64,000 nucleotides of DNA from Artemisia argyi (lineage: Eukaryota; Streptophyta; Magnoliopsida; Asterales; Asteraceae): contig CM060685.1 of assembly GCA_030686995.1 (NCBI GenBank), positions 122,136,823-122,200,822 on the forward strand. Direction: 5' to 3'. Below, one piece after another: positions 20,918 to 31,953 of this stretch. The position numbers and the translations under genes were made by a program. Numbering within the stretch: position 1 is the first letter of the stretch; each line of letters opens with the position of its first letter. The notes under the pieces are model-generated. The model made no database searches and was not told the DNA's origin. It saw only the letters and a program-made list of their open reading frames with translations.

Positions 20918-21754
20918 TTAGTTACGCCTCTGACGTAAATATCTAACTTCTTTCTCAAGTTCAAATTGTGCAGCTTCCATGTTTGAGAAACGTTCTTGAC
21001 ACATGTTCATTTGATTTGCCAACATAGTCTCTAATGCGGCAATCTTTTGACCCTGGTTTCTGGCTGCATCTCTGGCCATCCATAGGGTTCTTTCAATATC
21101 TTCAATTCTTCCATGTGTATGACCGTGTTCTCTTCTTGCACAACGGACCATGGAATCCAAACTTCCAAGCTCCTGATTGGTGTTGTCCTTTATCTCATTA
21201 ATCTTTATTCCTAACTCACACATTGTTCGCCTCTCAGCATCCGCCCTTTTGAACAATGCGTCAAGGTTACGGTCGTACCATTCAAATTGATTTGGTCGTA
21301 ACCCTTTTAGCTGTTCAATGTGAGCATCCAATATGCTGGCTTGTCGATAAATAAGATTCCATATTGTTTCAGGAGTGCTTATATTGTAGTCGGGAGAGTT
21401 AGGTGAGGATAAATTATTTGGAAAATCTGGTATTGTGGAATCTGAAGTATAAGGTAACGGAGAATTTGGCTCAACATTCTTCCATGGTATCCCTTGGCTT
21501 GAACCTTGTCCAACTTCGAATGTTGCCTGGCCACCAATCAAATCTTCATATGATTCGGTAGCTCTCCTGAGTTTTTGACGTAAAGGTGAACGAATAGGTG
21601 ACGATGGAGGTGATCTCTGAGTGAGTTCTATATTAGGGTGGGGTTGTGATATTTGTACGTAAGGATCTTCAGTATTCGGAGAATTTTTATTGATAGATGA
21701 GGTATTAGTATTATGGAGAGTAGTTTTGAAATTCACGGGAGTTCCTGAAGACAT
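20918..21754 (-). CDS. Coiled-coil ORF of element C (first ORF)
   Basis: This is a complete 278-residue frame starting about 245 bases inside the primer binding site, in gag position. The N-terminal half is Ser/Pro/Asn-rich and probably disordered. It includes an arginine patch (PIRSPLRQKLRRATESYEDL). The C-terminal half (about 135-278) is helical, with charged heptad-like stretches and a terminal Glu/Arg-rich helix (FELEKEVRYLRQRR). No zinc knuckle or enzymatic motif is present. It is uninterrupted although the following gag part is decayed. I do not recognise the family. A nucleic-acid-binding or particle-forming role is only an inference from position. Confidence 0.5.
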   Translation of the reverse strand: MSSGTPVNFKTTLHNTNTSSINKNSPNTEDPYVQISQPHPNIELTQRSPPSSPIRSPLRQKLRRATESYEDLIGGQATFEVGQGSSQGIPWKNVEPNSPLPYTSDSTIPDFPNNLSSPNSPDYNISTPETIWNLIYRQASILDAHIEQLKGLRPNQFEWYDRNLDALFKRADAERRTMCELGIKINEIKDNTNQELGSLDSMVRCARREHGHTHGRIEDIERTLWMARDAARNQGQKIAALETMLANQMNMCQERFSNMEAAQFELEKEVRYLRQRRN

Positions 21755-21999
21755 GCTACAGTAGTAACCGAGAATAATATTTTATGAGGATTTTGTATGT
21801 TAAAAATATAACAGTACAGATGAAATAATTATTGTGTAAGAGTAATTTCTAAACATGTAAGATAATCTCAACAGATAAAATATTGACCACGGCAGTCTGC
21901 AGACACGGAGGGCATAAAATGTTATGGTGTAAAATCATTATTTTGAAAATGTAGTTATAGTTTTAATGTTTGAAAACATTTAATTCTCTATAACTCTAT

Positions 22000-22012
22000 C
22001 TCTGATGCCAAT
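22000..22012 (-). promoter_or_regulatory. Primer binding site of element C (initiator tRNA-Met type)
   Basis: The minus strand reads ATTGGCATCAGAG just after an LTR end of GGGCGTGTTACA. This is close to the TGGTATCAGAGC site used by many copia and chromovirus gypsy elements. It marks 22014 as the end of the 5' LTR and shows that the LTR is much longer than the part duplicated at 16866-18232. Confidence 0.7.
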
Positions 22013-22013
22013 C

Positions 22014-25000
22014 TGTAACACGCCCAAATTTAAATTTGTAGCAGCGGAAAAGTAATTTGGGTGTTACGGGGAGGATCGAAGTTATAATCTCATAAAACAG
22101 CTTAAAAGAAGCTTTTTGAAAGTTATTTGTCATTCAAATAATATTTTTGATAAAAGATGAACCATTTGATTTAAAATCTTTTTAAAAGATGTAAAGGCTT
22201 GAAAGAATGACATATTTGATTTTTACACCATTTTAATTTATCAGAGTAATAAATGCCCGCTCTGTGTCTTGTCCTGCTCCGTTAAATTACCTGAGATACA
22301 CATGCTTAAAAGTGTCAACACAAAGATTGGTGAGTTCATAGAGTTTTATGGAAAACCATTTATTTTTATAGATTTCGGAATATTTGGTAATGATAAATAC
22401 AAACAGTAATGGAACAAGTATTGAGTTATGTTGATTATAATCACACATAAATCATATAGATATTCAATCACATTCAAATAAGGGATCAATAATCCTAACA
22501 TGAGCTGTAAACTCATGATGCTAATTTAATAACATATACAATTCTAGTATGGTCAAATTCCTATACAGCTGTATCTAAATATATGTTGAAAACATACATT
22601 TCCTTATAGATATTGCACCAAGCCTCATGACACGCAAAACGTTAACAAAAGAGGTGTTTTATCAAGTCAATGATAAATTTTGCCCTCTTATAATAGGTGA
22701 TTTGCCAATTCCTATTTTTACTCAAATATAGTGTATCACGACTTATACGACTAACTAAATGCATATGGCATTCCGTCAAGTATTAGTGGGACAGGAGGTC
22801 AATCCTTAACAGGTTTCGAAGCTGTTCACTATATTCGCGCTCACATAACAGTGATTAATGGCTCATGATTAAGGGACTTTATGACGATAAGGTAACTTAG
22901 GCAATATCAAGGTAATAATGGGATCATTCAGAATAATATCATATAATCAAGTATCATACCACAGTAATCGATTTGGAAACATTATCATCTGAGTATCAGT
23001 AATTCAGTTTAAGTATTTCGCCAGTAATAATCAAATTGGAAACATTATCATCAGAGTATCAGTATTTCAGTTACGTATATCGCCAATAACATACATATAT
23101 CACATACCATAATAATCAAATTGGAAACATTATTATCGGAGTATCAGTATTTCAATTAAGTATTTCATCAAGTGTTGTATATATCACATCTTAAGTCACA
23201 AACCATATTAGATAAATATTAATAAGGAAATTGATTTGAATCATGTAATTTATTCATATGCTTATCAAATTATCAAAGTATATGTAAGCATGTATCTCCC
23301 CCAATGAGTTAAAAACAATTATTGAAAATGGGGCTATAACTCACCTTGATTGATACGGGAATGATAAAAAGTAAAGTAGGATGAGATTTATGAGTATGAT
23401 TATGGAAACGTCTTTGATACGAAACCTGATAAATAAATTTATCTGAGAATATAACCAAATACTATTTGGTAAATACGAACGAATAACGAATAATATTTAT
23501 TCGTTATGACGAATAGATGATGTGCAGTGTAATTATTATGCCATGCATGATATGATAAAATACTTTATTTAAATTATCCATCGAAGTTTTACCTTTTAAT
23601 CGTAAGTAAAAATATTAACTTTTGAAATATCGTTATATATATTATTAACGTTACGTTAAATAATATATATAAATAAAAATGAAAGTTTAAATGCAATACG
23701 GAATAAATTTACGAAAATAGAAAATAAATAAGAATGTCAAATAGATTATGTTTAGTCCTTGTCCTTTTTCCAATTTTTACCATTTTTACTCTAACGATGT
23801 TTGCGTTACACCGTTAGTCCTTTTTATAAATAAATTACAACTATAGTCCTCTAATTGTCCAATAATCCAAACTAGGCTTAGAATATTAACTTTTATCAAT
23901 TTTTACCCTTATGGTTCTGATTTTATAGTTTTTGTCCTTACTTTTCAATATTTACCGTTTTAGTCCTTCTAGGTGTCGTCGCGTTACATTTTTAGTCCAA
24001 AGTTACAAAAATGATTATAAAAATTATCTAAAATTTTCCGTGGCTTATTAAGTCAATAATAAGCTTATTTTAACTGCTTATTTGATTAAAAGCTTATTTT
24101 TTAGCTTATGGGCTTCTAACGAGCCAAACAAAAGCCCATTTAAAATTTTAGAGGCGAGGGCATGGAAATTTTTTTGGGCCTGGACTTGGGCTATTTTTAT
24201 GATTCTAAAAATATTTTATATGGGCCTGGTGGACTGATAAAACGTTAAATCTTATTGGGCTTAGTATAAGCCCAAATCGAATTTTATTAAATTTTGAATA
24301 ATATGAGATTTAGAAACCTTGTGATTGTCGATCCAAAATGAAGCAATTTAAGTGTCGAAACGTGAGTATTTTTACAAGTTATATAAATGAAATTGGGAGT
24401 TTTCTAGGAGGTCTATTGAGTCGTGTAAAAATATGTTACTCTTGTTACTTGATATTTCAAATTATACGAGCGTTTTGTAGCATGTATGGGCCGTTTATAT
24501 ATATGAAAAACTTAGAATATTTCTAAGTGTTTATGTGAATTTTCATGCGATTGTGTATGGTTCGAAAATGATTTGTTTGATGCATGTTGGGTAAAAACTA
24601 ACGTGAAATATGTGTGCTACGTGACTCCTAGGCCTTCCAAGATAGAGGCTAGCCACGTTTGTGTTGCTACAAATGTATACGTACGTAAAATATATACATG
24701 AACTATGTACGATCGAAAAATATATATACTTGATGCATGGACTTAATTTAACGTGTGAATTGAATTGAAAAGAGTTTGAAACGACTTACAACACCTTCAA
24801 AGGTGGTAGAGAGTCGAGAGGATGAAGGAAAACACAAGATACGATCAAGTTTGATTAATACCCAAAGTTATAATCGTATAACTTTAACCCGATACCCTTT
24901 CTTGCGTCCAAACGTGAATGAAATCAACTTCTGGCCTCCAAGGAATGGTTTTTAGAAAGAAAGAAAGTTGTGAAAGTGAGTGATAAATGATGGAAATTGA

Positions 25001-25831
25001 GTGAACGAACTAGAAGTATATATCGTAACTCTTCATGATACGTATGGTTTCAAAATCTTCCAAGGAAACTATAAACACTATGCAATGTCAGTTACACTGG
25101 ACTTCTTGGTCGATTTTTCTCATATTATATTCATTTGTGAGTGCATAAAACAAGGGAAATGGTTTGGTGATTCATATATATGTCGACCATATATATATTA
25201 TGTACACAATTGGAGAAATCGTGTACCACATGAATATAACTGATCATCTTTGACATTTAAACATGAAATCATCTTAGAATTATTATTTGGAACTCATAGA
25301 AACAAACTAGAGTCGAAACGGTTAAGAAATGAATATATTATAAATCGATTGATTTGGATTTTTCGTCAATCACTTTGCCCCTTAAAAACGTATCAAATGT
25401 TGTCCTATGAACATGGCACTTGATACACTAATAGTTGGCTAGGTGGTGAACGAGATGGTGAAATAATATACATGAGTCGTGTATAGAAATCAAGAAAACG
25501 AAAGGCATTTTGGAGCAAGTTTAATCGATCCTATGAAATATTTTAGAAATAAAAATGGGTTAAAGGTTTGGGCCGGTTGGGCTAAGGAAAATCATTGGCC
25601 CGTTTGGATTGTAATTAGTGTATAATTAGGATTAGTGATTTGTTAATATTTTGTTAATCGTGTCGAGAACTTGTTTTGTCGTTTGGTGAATTTTGCAATA
25701 TCGTAATCGTGACCATTTTAATATAATAAGAAAATTTTAAATTTCCCCGTAAAAATGGTGATTACAATAATGACAGAGATTAATATATAATTAAACGTTT
25801 TTAATTACATGGATTTTTGCGAGGTTTTACA
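22014..25831 (-). mobile_element. Element C 5' LTR (long, Tekay/Del-like)
   Basis: On the minus strand the LTR begins TGTAAAACC (25831) and ends GTGTTACA (22014), giving matched TGTAA/TTACA ends and a length of 3,818 bases. Long LTRs and a Met-type primer site fit the Tekay/Del chromovirus group. It contains several TAGTCC words (23750-24000), AGCTTATT words (24045-24110) and a threefold repeat at 22964-23170. The 62-residue frame at 24338 and the 80-residue frame at 25001 are not taken as genes. Confidence 0.6.
22964..23170. repeat. Threefold imperfect tandem repeat in C LTR
   Basis: Three copies of TAATCAAATTGGAAACATTA followed by TCA-GAGTATCAGTATTTCAGTT start near 22964, 23026 and 23112. 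Units are about 62-86 bases and differ by several substitutions. The last is separated by an inserted CATACATATATCAC. Confidence 0.7.
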
Positions 25832-26739
25832 TAAACACCTGCCGCACCAACACCTGTTGCACCATAAACAACGGGTTTTCTGTCAACCTCGAAACTGATT
25901 TACTCCTATCCCTTCTTGCTGCCATAGCCTGTTTCTTATGACGATCGGTTCTACACATCCACCCCAACAACCACAATCGACAAAGACGTTTCAGAAGAAA
26001 CGAAGCCCAAAACTGAAGATCCAGTGACAGGTAAAGCAGATGATGCGAGTAATAATGATGCTCAAAGTAAGATTCATTGCAACAACTTTGGTGTCCTAAT
26101 GCACATCCAAAGTACTGCCGCAAGCTCCTCTTCATCTCTACCAACGTCAGGCCTGTAGCACGGTCCTCCTCAAATAAATGATTTGGTGTTTTTGATTTGG
26201 GTTTACAAATAATGTGGTTAGCGCCTGAACTTTTGTTCAAGTAAACAATGTGGATCTGGGTTTACAAACATGTTAACTGATGGTTCATTATTAACTGTCC
26301 AAAAGATTACATGCTTTTTGACCATCATTTATTTATTCCTTTTAATGAAGGAGTGATAAGATTTGAAAAAAAAAAGAAAAAAAAAAGAAGAAGAAGGAAG
26401 TTAATGTTTATTATTATTATTACTATTATTTTCTTTTCAATTAAAGTTGACTAAAGCTCGGCCAGTCTCCACCTAAAGCCGACTAAAGCTCGATCAATGG
26501 TGTTGCTTCATTCAATACGCCGCAAGAGACTACTTCTTCAAGAATTAATGTGAAACCTTTTGATGTCCTAATACACGTCATTGGTGAACTTACAAGTTCT
26601 TCGACAAGTACCGTTTTCTTTGTTTGCTTTACTTTTGCTTGTTGTGAATGTCTTCGTCAACAAAAATAGTTATAGCTTTATTGTTTTATGTATCTCCAGT
26701 CCGCGCTTTCGCGATTTCGCCGCTCGGACTGCGGGGGAG
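25832..26739. other. Unassigned region, possible host exon fragment
   Basis: It is not recognised as part of C or D. A plus-strand frame from about 25952 to 26158 reads as a polar, Thr/Asp/Lys-rich peptide (STPTTTIDKDVSEETKPKTE and onward) ending in a stop. A possible 3' splice site (CCATAG) precedes it. It could be part of a host gene or retroelement debris. A minus-strand frame covering the same bases looks like its shadow. Confidence 0.25.
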
Positions 26740-26876
26740 TATTAGCCGATATAATTGATGAATGGCCAAGCCCGATCTGTGGGGTTAGGGTACATTAAGG
26801 TTTATTGTAATATATAAATATTGATCATTAATAAAGCTAAAGACACACAGTTTCAATGTAAATATACGGTTCAACA
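26740..26876 (+). mobile_element. Short copia LTR remnant
   Basis: A purine tract TGCGGGGGAG is followed by TATTAGCCGATATAATTG and a short LTR ending GGTTCAACA. It includes an AATAAA near 26830. The expected start TGTTAGCC has changed to TATTAGCC. The upstream CCGCTCGGACTGCGGGGGAG is typical of the 3' end of plant copia elements. Only the 3' end of this element remains. Confidence 0.5.
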
Positions 26877-26903
26877 GATTGTAGGTTCCGAACATTCAGT
26901 GAC

Positions 26904-27169
26904 TGTGACCCGATTAATCTTTATCTTATGCTCGTTATTATTATTAGTTAGAAGTTAGAGGACCAAACTTGTTAGTTAGAAACATTACAACCGAATAGTT
27001 AGTTAAATCCGTTAGATAAACATGAAGGGTTACATCGGTTCAAACATACCGATTCATATTCTATATATACATATGTATTTGTATCGATTAAAGGTTAATG
27101 AACATATCGATTTTACTTATTCATATTTGCAACTTATTTATATCGATCTAGAGAGAAAGCGGGACAACA
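26904..27169 (+). repeat. 5' LTR of element D
   Basis: It runs TGTGACCCGATTAATC to CGGGACAACA. A TATA-like TATATATACATATG occurs near 27062 and the LTR lacks a long U3. It matches the 3' LTR over its full length with four differences. Confidence 0.95.
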
Positions 27170-27170
27170 A

Positions 27171-27184
27171 TTGGCATCAAGAGC
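27171..27184 (+). promoter_or_regulatory. Primer binding site of element D
   Basis: TTGGCATCAAGAGC stands one base after the LTR. It matches the TGGTATCAGAGC type complementary to initiator tRNA-Met, with one extra A and one substitution. Confidence 0.8.
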
Positions 27185-28125
27185 AAGGATTATACATCGA
27201 GAATTCACAACGATTTCTGCATAACGAAATCAAAAAATTCAGAACAAAAGCCAAAGAAAGACGCAGGAAAAGAGGAAGAACAAATCGTTATTCCTTCTTG
27301 AGCGAAAGAGATAACTTGTTTTCTTTAATCTTCCAAAGGAAACATACAAGTTTGAATAAGGAAACGCGTAGAAAAGATAGTGCACAATCTGATTTACGTA
27401 GGGGTTGCAAATGCATAACATCAAGCGTATTGGTGTCGAGGAAGAGAAGGAGACTTTGTGTAGTAAGAAAAACGAACCGGTTTGAGAAAAGGAAAACACA
27501 AAGCAAGGCGTTGTTGAGTAGAAAAGCGTATACGTAGTATCTTGAATACTTGAAAAGGATCGTGTGGAGTTTGTGTCGATTATAACACAAAGAACAACAA
27601 CAACGAGACGCAAGAAACAGAAAACCAAAGGTTTGGTTTGTTTCGCTGCAACGAAGATCAAAACGAAGTGACTGTTTTGATTCAAAGATTACCAAGGCGT
27701 GGTAACGAAGGAACGTGTGTAGGAGACTTAGAGATCTCAACAAACGAGATCAAGGACAACACACAAGAAGAAAATAACAACGTGTAGTGTGGTATATACT
27801 TGTTTTGTTTGTGTCGAAATACTGAAAACATACGACAACAACAAGAACAAGAAAGAGGTCGAGACTTATTTGGATTCAAGAAAGAATTTTGAACAAGGCT
27901 AGGAGGCTATTGATTTTTTTTGTTTTAGACTCATTAAAAAAAGCAACAACAATTCGACAAGGAGAAGAAAGGAACTTTGAGGATTTGTTTACTGGTTCGA
28001 ATCAAAACAGAAGCAAGGAAAAGAATCCAAAAGTTTTGCTTGGAAAATTGAAGTCGATTTGGAAAAGTAAAACAACGAGGCAGGAGATAAACAAAAGAGC
28101 GGAGGGAATAACAAATGTTGGTGAA
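27185..28125 (+). other. Leader of element D
   Basis: This is a purine-rich untranslated leader. Frames on either strand here have biased composition and no domain, and the plus-strand frame begins inside the LTR. It is split from its last part (31712-31953) by the solo LTR. Its total length of nearly 1.2 kb without the insertion is long for a copia element. Confidence 0.5.
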
Positions 28126-31100
28126 TGATGAGTGCTCAAACACTCATCGTTTTCGATATATTTAAACTGCCAAAACGCACAAAAACAATCAAAAAGATAT
28201 CAAAATACTTAAATTATCCCAGGGATTGTGTTTTATGTGTTTTAAAAGCAAAATGTGCAAAAACAAAGAAAAAACGTACAAAGTTTGCAGTATTGGCAGT
28301 TTCAGTCCCCCAAGTTTCAAAACTTGTCAACTTTAGTCCCTATGCATTTATTTTTAAGAAAAAGTCAACCCAAGGTCTTAAAAGTCAAATTAAGTCAAAA
28401 TATCATATTTGGGTTGCAAGTTTTCATAAATTACATAATTAGTCCCTGAAAATCCAAAGATGGCAAAAGTAGTCCCTGGGATGTTTTGAAATTTTGAAAA
28501 ATGTGGAAAAAGGCAAAATTGGTCCTTGAATTATTGGCATGTGGAAACATTGACACTTTGGAGAACTTTGGGAGTATGGCAATTTCAGTCCTTGGGTTTT
28601 GCAAAAATTACAAAAATGGTCCTTGTGATTAACTTTTCCAACCGGACCCTTTTTAAACCCAAAAAAACCAATCCAATCCAACACCCTTTCCTAATCCACC
28701 CTTAAGCCCAGCTGACCCCAAGCCCAGTCCACAAGCCCACTTTTTATTTAAATAAAACCTGGGCGTTGACCCAGGTCAAACCCCACACCCCGTCCTTTCT
28801 TCCCCAACAGCCAAGCGCAAAACCAGGGAGAAATCTTCCCCCCCCCCTCCTCGCCTTTTTCAACTACTTCACCCCCCACAATAAATTCCCCCACCCACCA
28901 ACTCCACCACCATTAATGCTTCCCCAAAACCCTCACCAATACCACTAGTTTTGCCCCGTATTCAAATTGGCGCCAAAATGCCAATCAATGGCTAGGATGC
29001 ATAAAAGATTAAATTGACGATGGGGATTTGGTCAGAGGTCAAAGCAAAGTCATGTGGGGCTCTTAGTTTTCAAAAAGAAGCTTTGTGGAAGACTTGAGGG
29101 TTTATTTTTAGGTCGTTATATAAGGATAAGCTCATAAGAAGCTTTAGTGTGTAATTTACTTAGTTTAATTGTAATTTCAGTTCAATTTCAATGTAATGTA
29201 ACTTTTTTTTATTAATGCAAGATCATTTTGAAGTTTAATTTCCAATTTCATTTTTCAAAGTCTTATATTAAATTTCCAAGTTCTTATTAAGTGAAGTGAT
29301 TTGTGTTTAAAGTATTCAGAAGCTCTTACAAGTTCAAAAATAAGATATTACAAGTGTTATAAGCTTATGTGAACACCTACAATTCAGTTTTCAATAAAAA
29401 CTAAGAAAATAAGAAAAATAAAAATAAAAACAAAAAGTGGTGATCATTGGTTGTATAAGCATGGAGCACAGTGAATATTGGAAGGCTGTGGGTTGGGAAC
29501 CTCAGGGGAGGGCATAGGATTGTTTGGTTTGGTCCTTGGTATCTACTCAATAGCTTGGAAGGCTTTGTAAGCTACATACTCTTTTATTTTTACTCTTAAG
29601 CAGCTTAGGTTGTTAATTTAAGTTCATTGCATTTATATATTAGCTTATAGACTAGTTGTAATCATCTGTTTGTGTTCAATATTTGTTTGAGTGAAAATCT
29701 CTTCTTTAACTGTTTTAAAGAGGGTGTTTGGTTTTAGCTTGTTTGGTGTGTTGTAGTGGTTTTGCTGAGCATCTTTTAGTTTCTAATAATTTGTTGGGTA
29801 TAATTAAGCTCAGGGAAACAAGAGTTTTGGTACAAAAGACTTTAAAAGTCAAAATCACAAGACAATAATCACCACAGTCCACTGTGGTGATTTTTGAAGT
29901 CCAAATCCCACAAATCCTTTTCAAAAGTTAAAGTTTTACCCAAAATAGTTTTAATATAGCTTATCTTAGCTTATTGGGTCATTAAATCAGCTTCTCAAGT
30001 TCATAAAAGTCAAAGTTGAGCAAAACTCTTCAAAGTCAAAAACTTGTTCAGTCATTTTGAGCAATATTGGGAGGGGTGTAACTTATTTGATTTTAATTGT
30101 TAGAAGCTGATACTTGGTGTGCTTATTATCTACCACTTTGTAGATTTTTGTTAATTTTTCCAGATTTTTTTGAATTTGTTTGGTGGGTTCAACAAGGTCT
30201 TAAAGTGACCTGCAGGGCAACCTATTTGCCCTGCTCTCAGTTACCTCAGCCATCCACCCAACTTCATTGGTGGTTTGTGACTGACCCAGTGGGTACCATA
30301 GCCTTTCCCTTGCACCTTTCAACCCCCCTCCTACCCAGGAACAAGAATTGACTTTTTATTTGACCATTAGACTTGTGGACACTACCTAGTTTGACCCATA
30401 ATCTTTGTCCCCCAAACTGCTTAGTCAACACATAAGCTAAGTGCTTATTTGTTGTTTTTGGCTTATTCAGGCCACTTTTTGGCTCAAGTCTTGCTTATTT
30501 GTGTTCCTTAGACTCAGAGAAACCAAGAAATACCATTGTGGACCCCACATTTTCATTTTGAGCTTATTAACCTTCACAGTCAACAAAAGTCAACTGTGAG
30601 GTGAATAAGCACTCCAAGTGCTTATTTCCAGGGGTGTAGAAAAAGTTTCTTAACTAAAAGTGTTTATTTTTATCTTATAATTAGTTTAGAAAAAGAAAAA
30701 AAACAAAAAACCAACTTTAAAAATAGTGATAGCTTCTATTTAATAGGATTTATCAATTTAATTTTCTTTTTAATTAATTTCTAAATAATATATCACTTTT
30801 ATATTTTTAGAAATTACAATTTAGGTTAAAGTAATTTTACAAATTTTTCCAGATTTTTATTTTGTCATTTAGTGGTATTTCTAATTAATTTTAATTTAAT
30901 TTAGTTTTAATTAATATTAATCAATTAAATAGCATAATTAGTTTTTAAATAGTATAACCTAGTTTTTATAATTTTTATAGCTTTTATTTTAGTTAAAATA
31001 ATTTTATAAATTTTTCTAGAATTTTTACTGTTCATTTAATAGTATTCATAATTTAAATAGTTTAATTAGGTATTAATTAATAAATAGAATAATAATTATT

Positions 31101-31706
31101 TAATTAGCTTAAAAATATTTAGAATTAACTTTTTATAATTTTTTAGGATTCCCATGATGGTTAATTAGATTTATAAAATTTTTCTTAATTTTCTAAACCT
31201 TTTTAGTATTTTTAATAATTTTAAATAATTAAATTAGTATTAAATAGATAATTAGTAATTAATTAATATTAAATAATTAAATAGTGTAAAAATACTTTTT
31301 ATTTTTCTTAAAATTTTCTTTAATTCATAGGATTGTAAAAATATCAAATTTACACTTTTACCCCTCTCAGTTCTTCAGTTGTACTTTTTGTACGGTTCAG
31401 CAGTATACGTTTTTTAATTAAAACGTATAATTTTAGGTTTAAGCTCAAATCCTCGTAATCCAAATCTCAGTAATCCATCACATAGCTTTCCTAAGCTATA
31501 TTTGTTATTAATTTCCAAATAATTTTGATCATAACCCTTACCTGTGAGTAATTACCCGATCCCTAATACGCTAAAGTCACATTTCACACTTCAACGGGAT
31601 TTAACGACCCGGTGATACATTATATTACCCGGAGCATTGATATAGACTATTTGACTTAGTTGACCATTCTTTGGTTAATTTAAGTTAGGTGGTTTAGCTT
31701 CAATCA
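28126..31706 (+). mobile_element. Solo LTR of family B, complete
   Basis: It begins TGATGAGTGCTC and ends GCTTCAATCA, with perfect GTGAA target duplications on both sides (28121-28125 and 31707-31711). The first part matches the inverted family B LTR at 1-2067 and the last part matches 11683-11850. No internal sequence remains, so this is the product of recombination between two LTRs. It fixes the full LTR length of family B at 3,581 bases. The middle is very AT-rich (30700-31340) and carries GCTTATT words. Confidence 0.9.
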
Positions 31707-31953
31707 GTGAACGAATCTTACTAACGAGACAAGGGAATACATCTCGTATTCAATACAATAACGAGGTCATAAGTTTCTAAATTTTCTGGATTTCAATTCA
31801 TATTAGAATAGTATAGATCTTGTTAGTTTATACTATTAGGAAATCCCGAGAACTACTATTGATCCCGTAATTACTAGGAATTCCCAAAAACTAAATATAT
31901 TCCCATAGTAGAGGCGATACCATACTAAGAAAAATTCCCATAAATAATAGAAA

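Noticed and set aside
16863..25836. Reading element C as having 1.36-kb LTRs bounded by TGTATGGG and TTTTACA
   Set aside because: The flanks AAACA and TAAAC do not form a target duplication. A Met-type primer site at 22000-22012 next to GTGTTACA marks a much longer LTR. The shared sequence also extends two bases past the supposed end.
27239..27743. Two overlapping minus-strand frames rich in Phe, Ser and Leu
   Set aside because: They are antisense to the purine-rich leader of element D, and their composition is explained by that bias.
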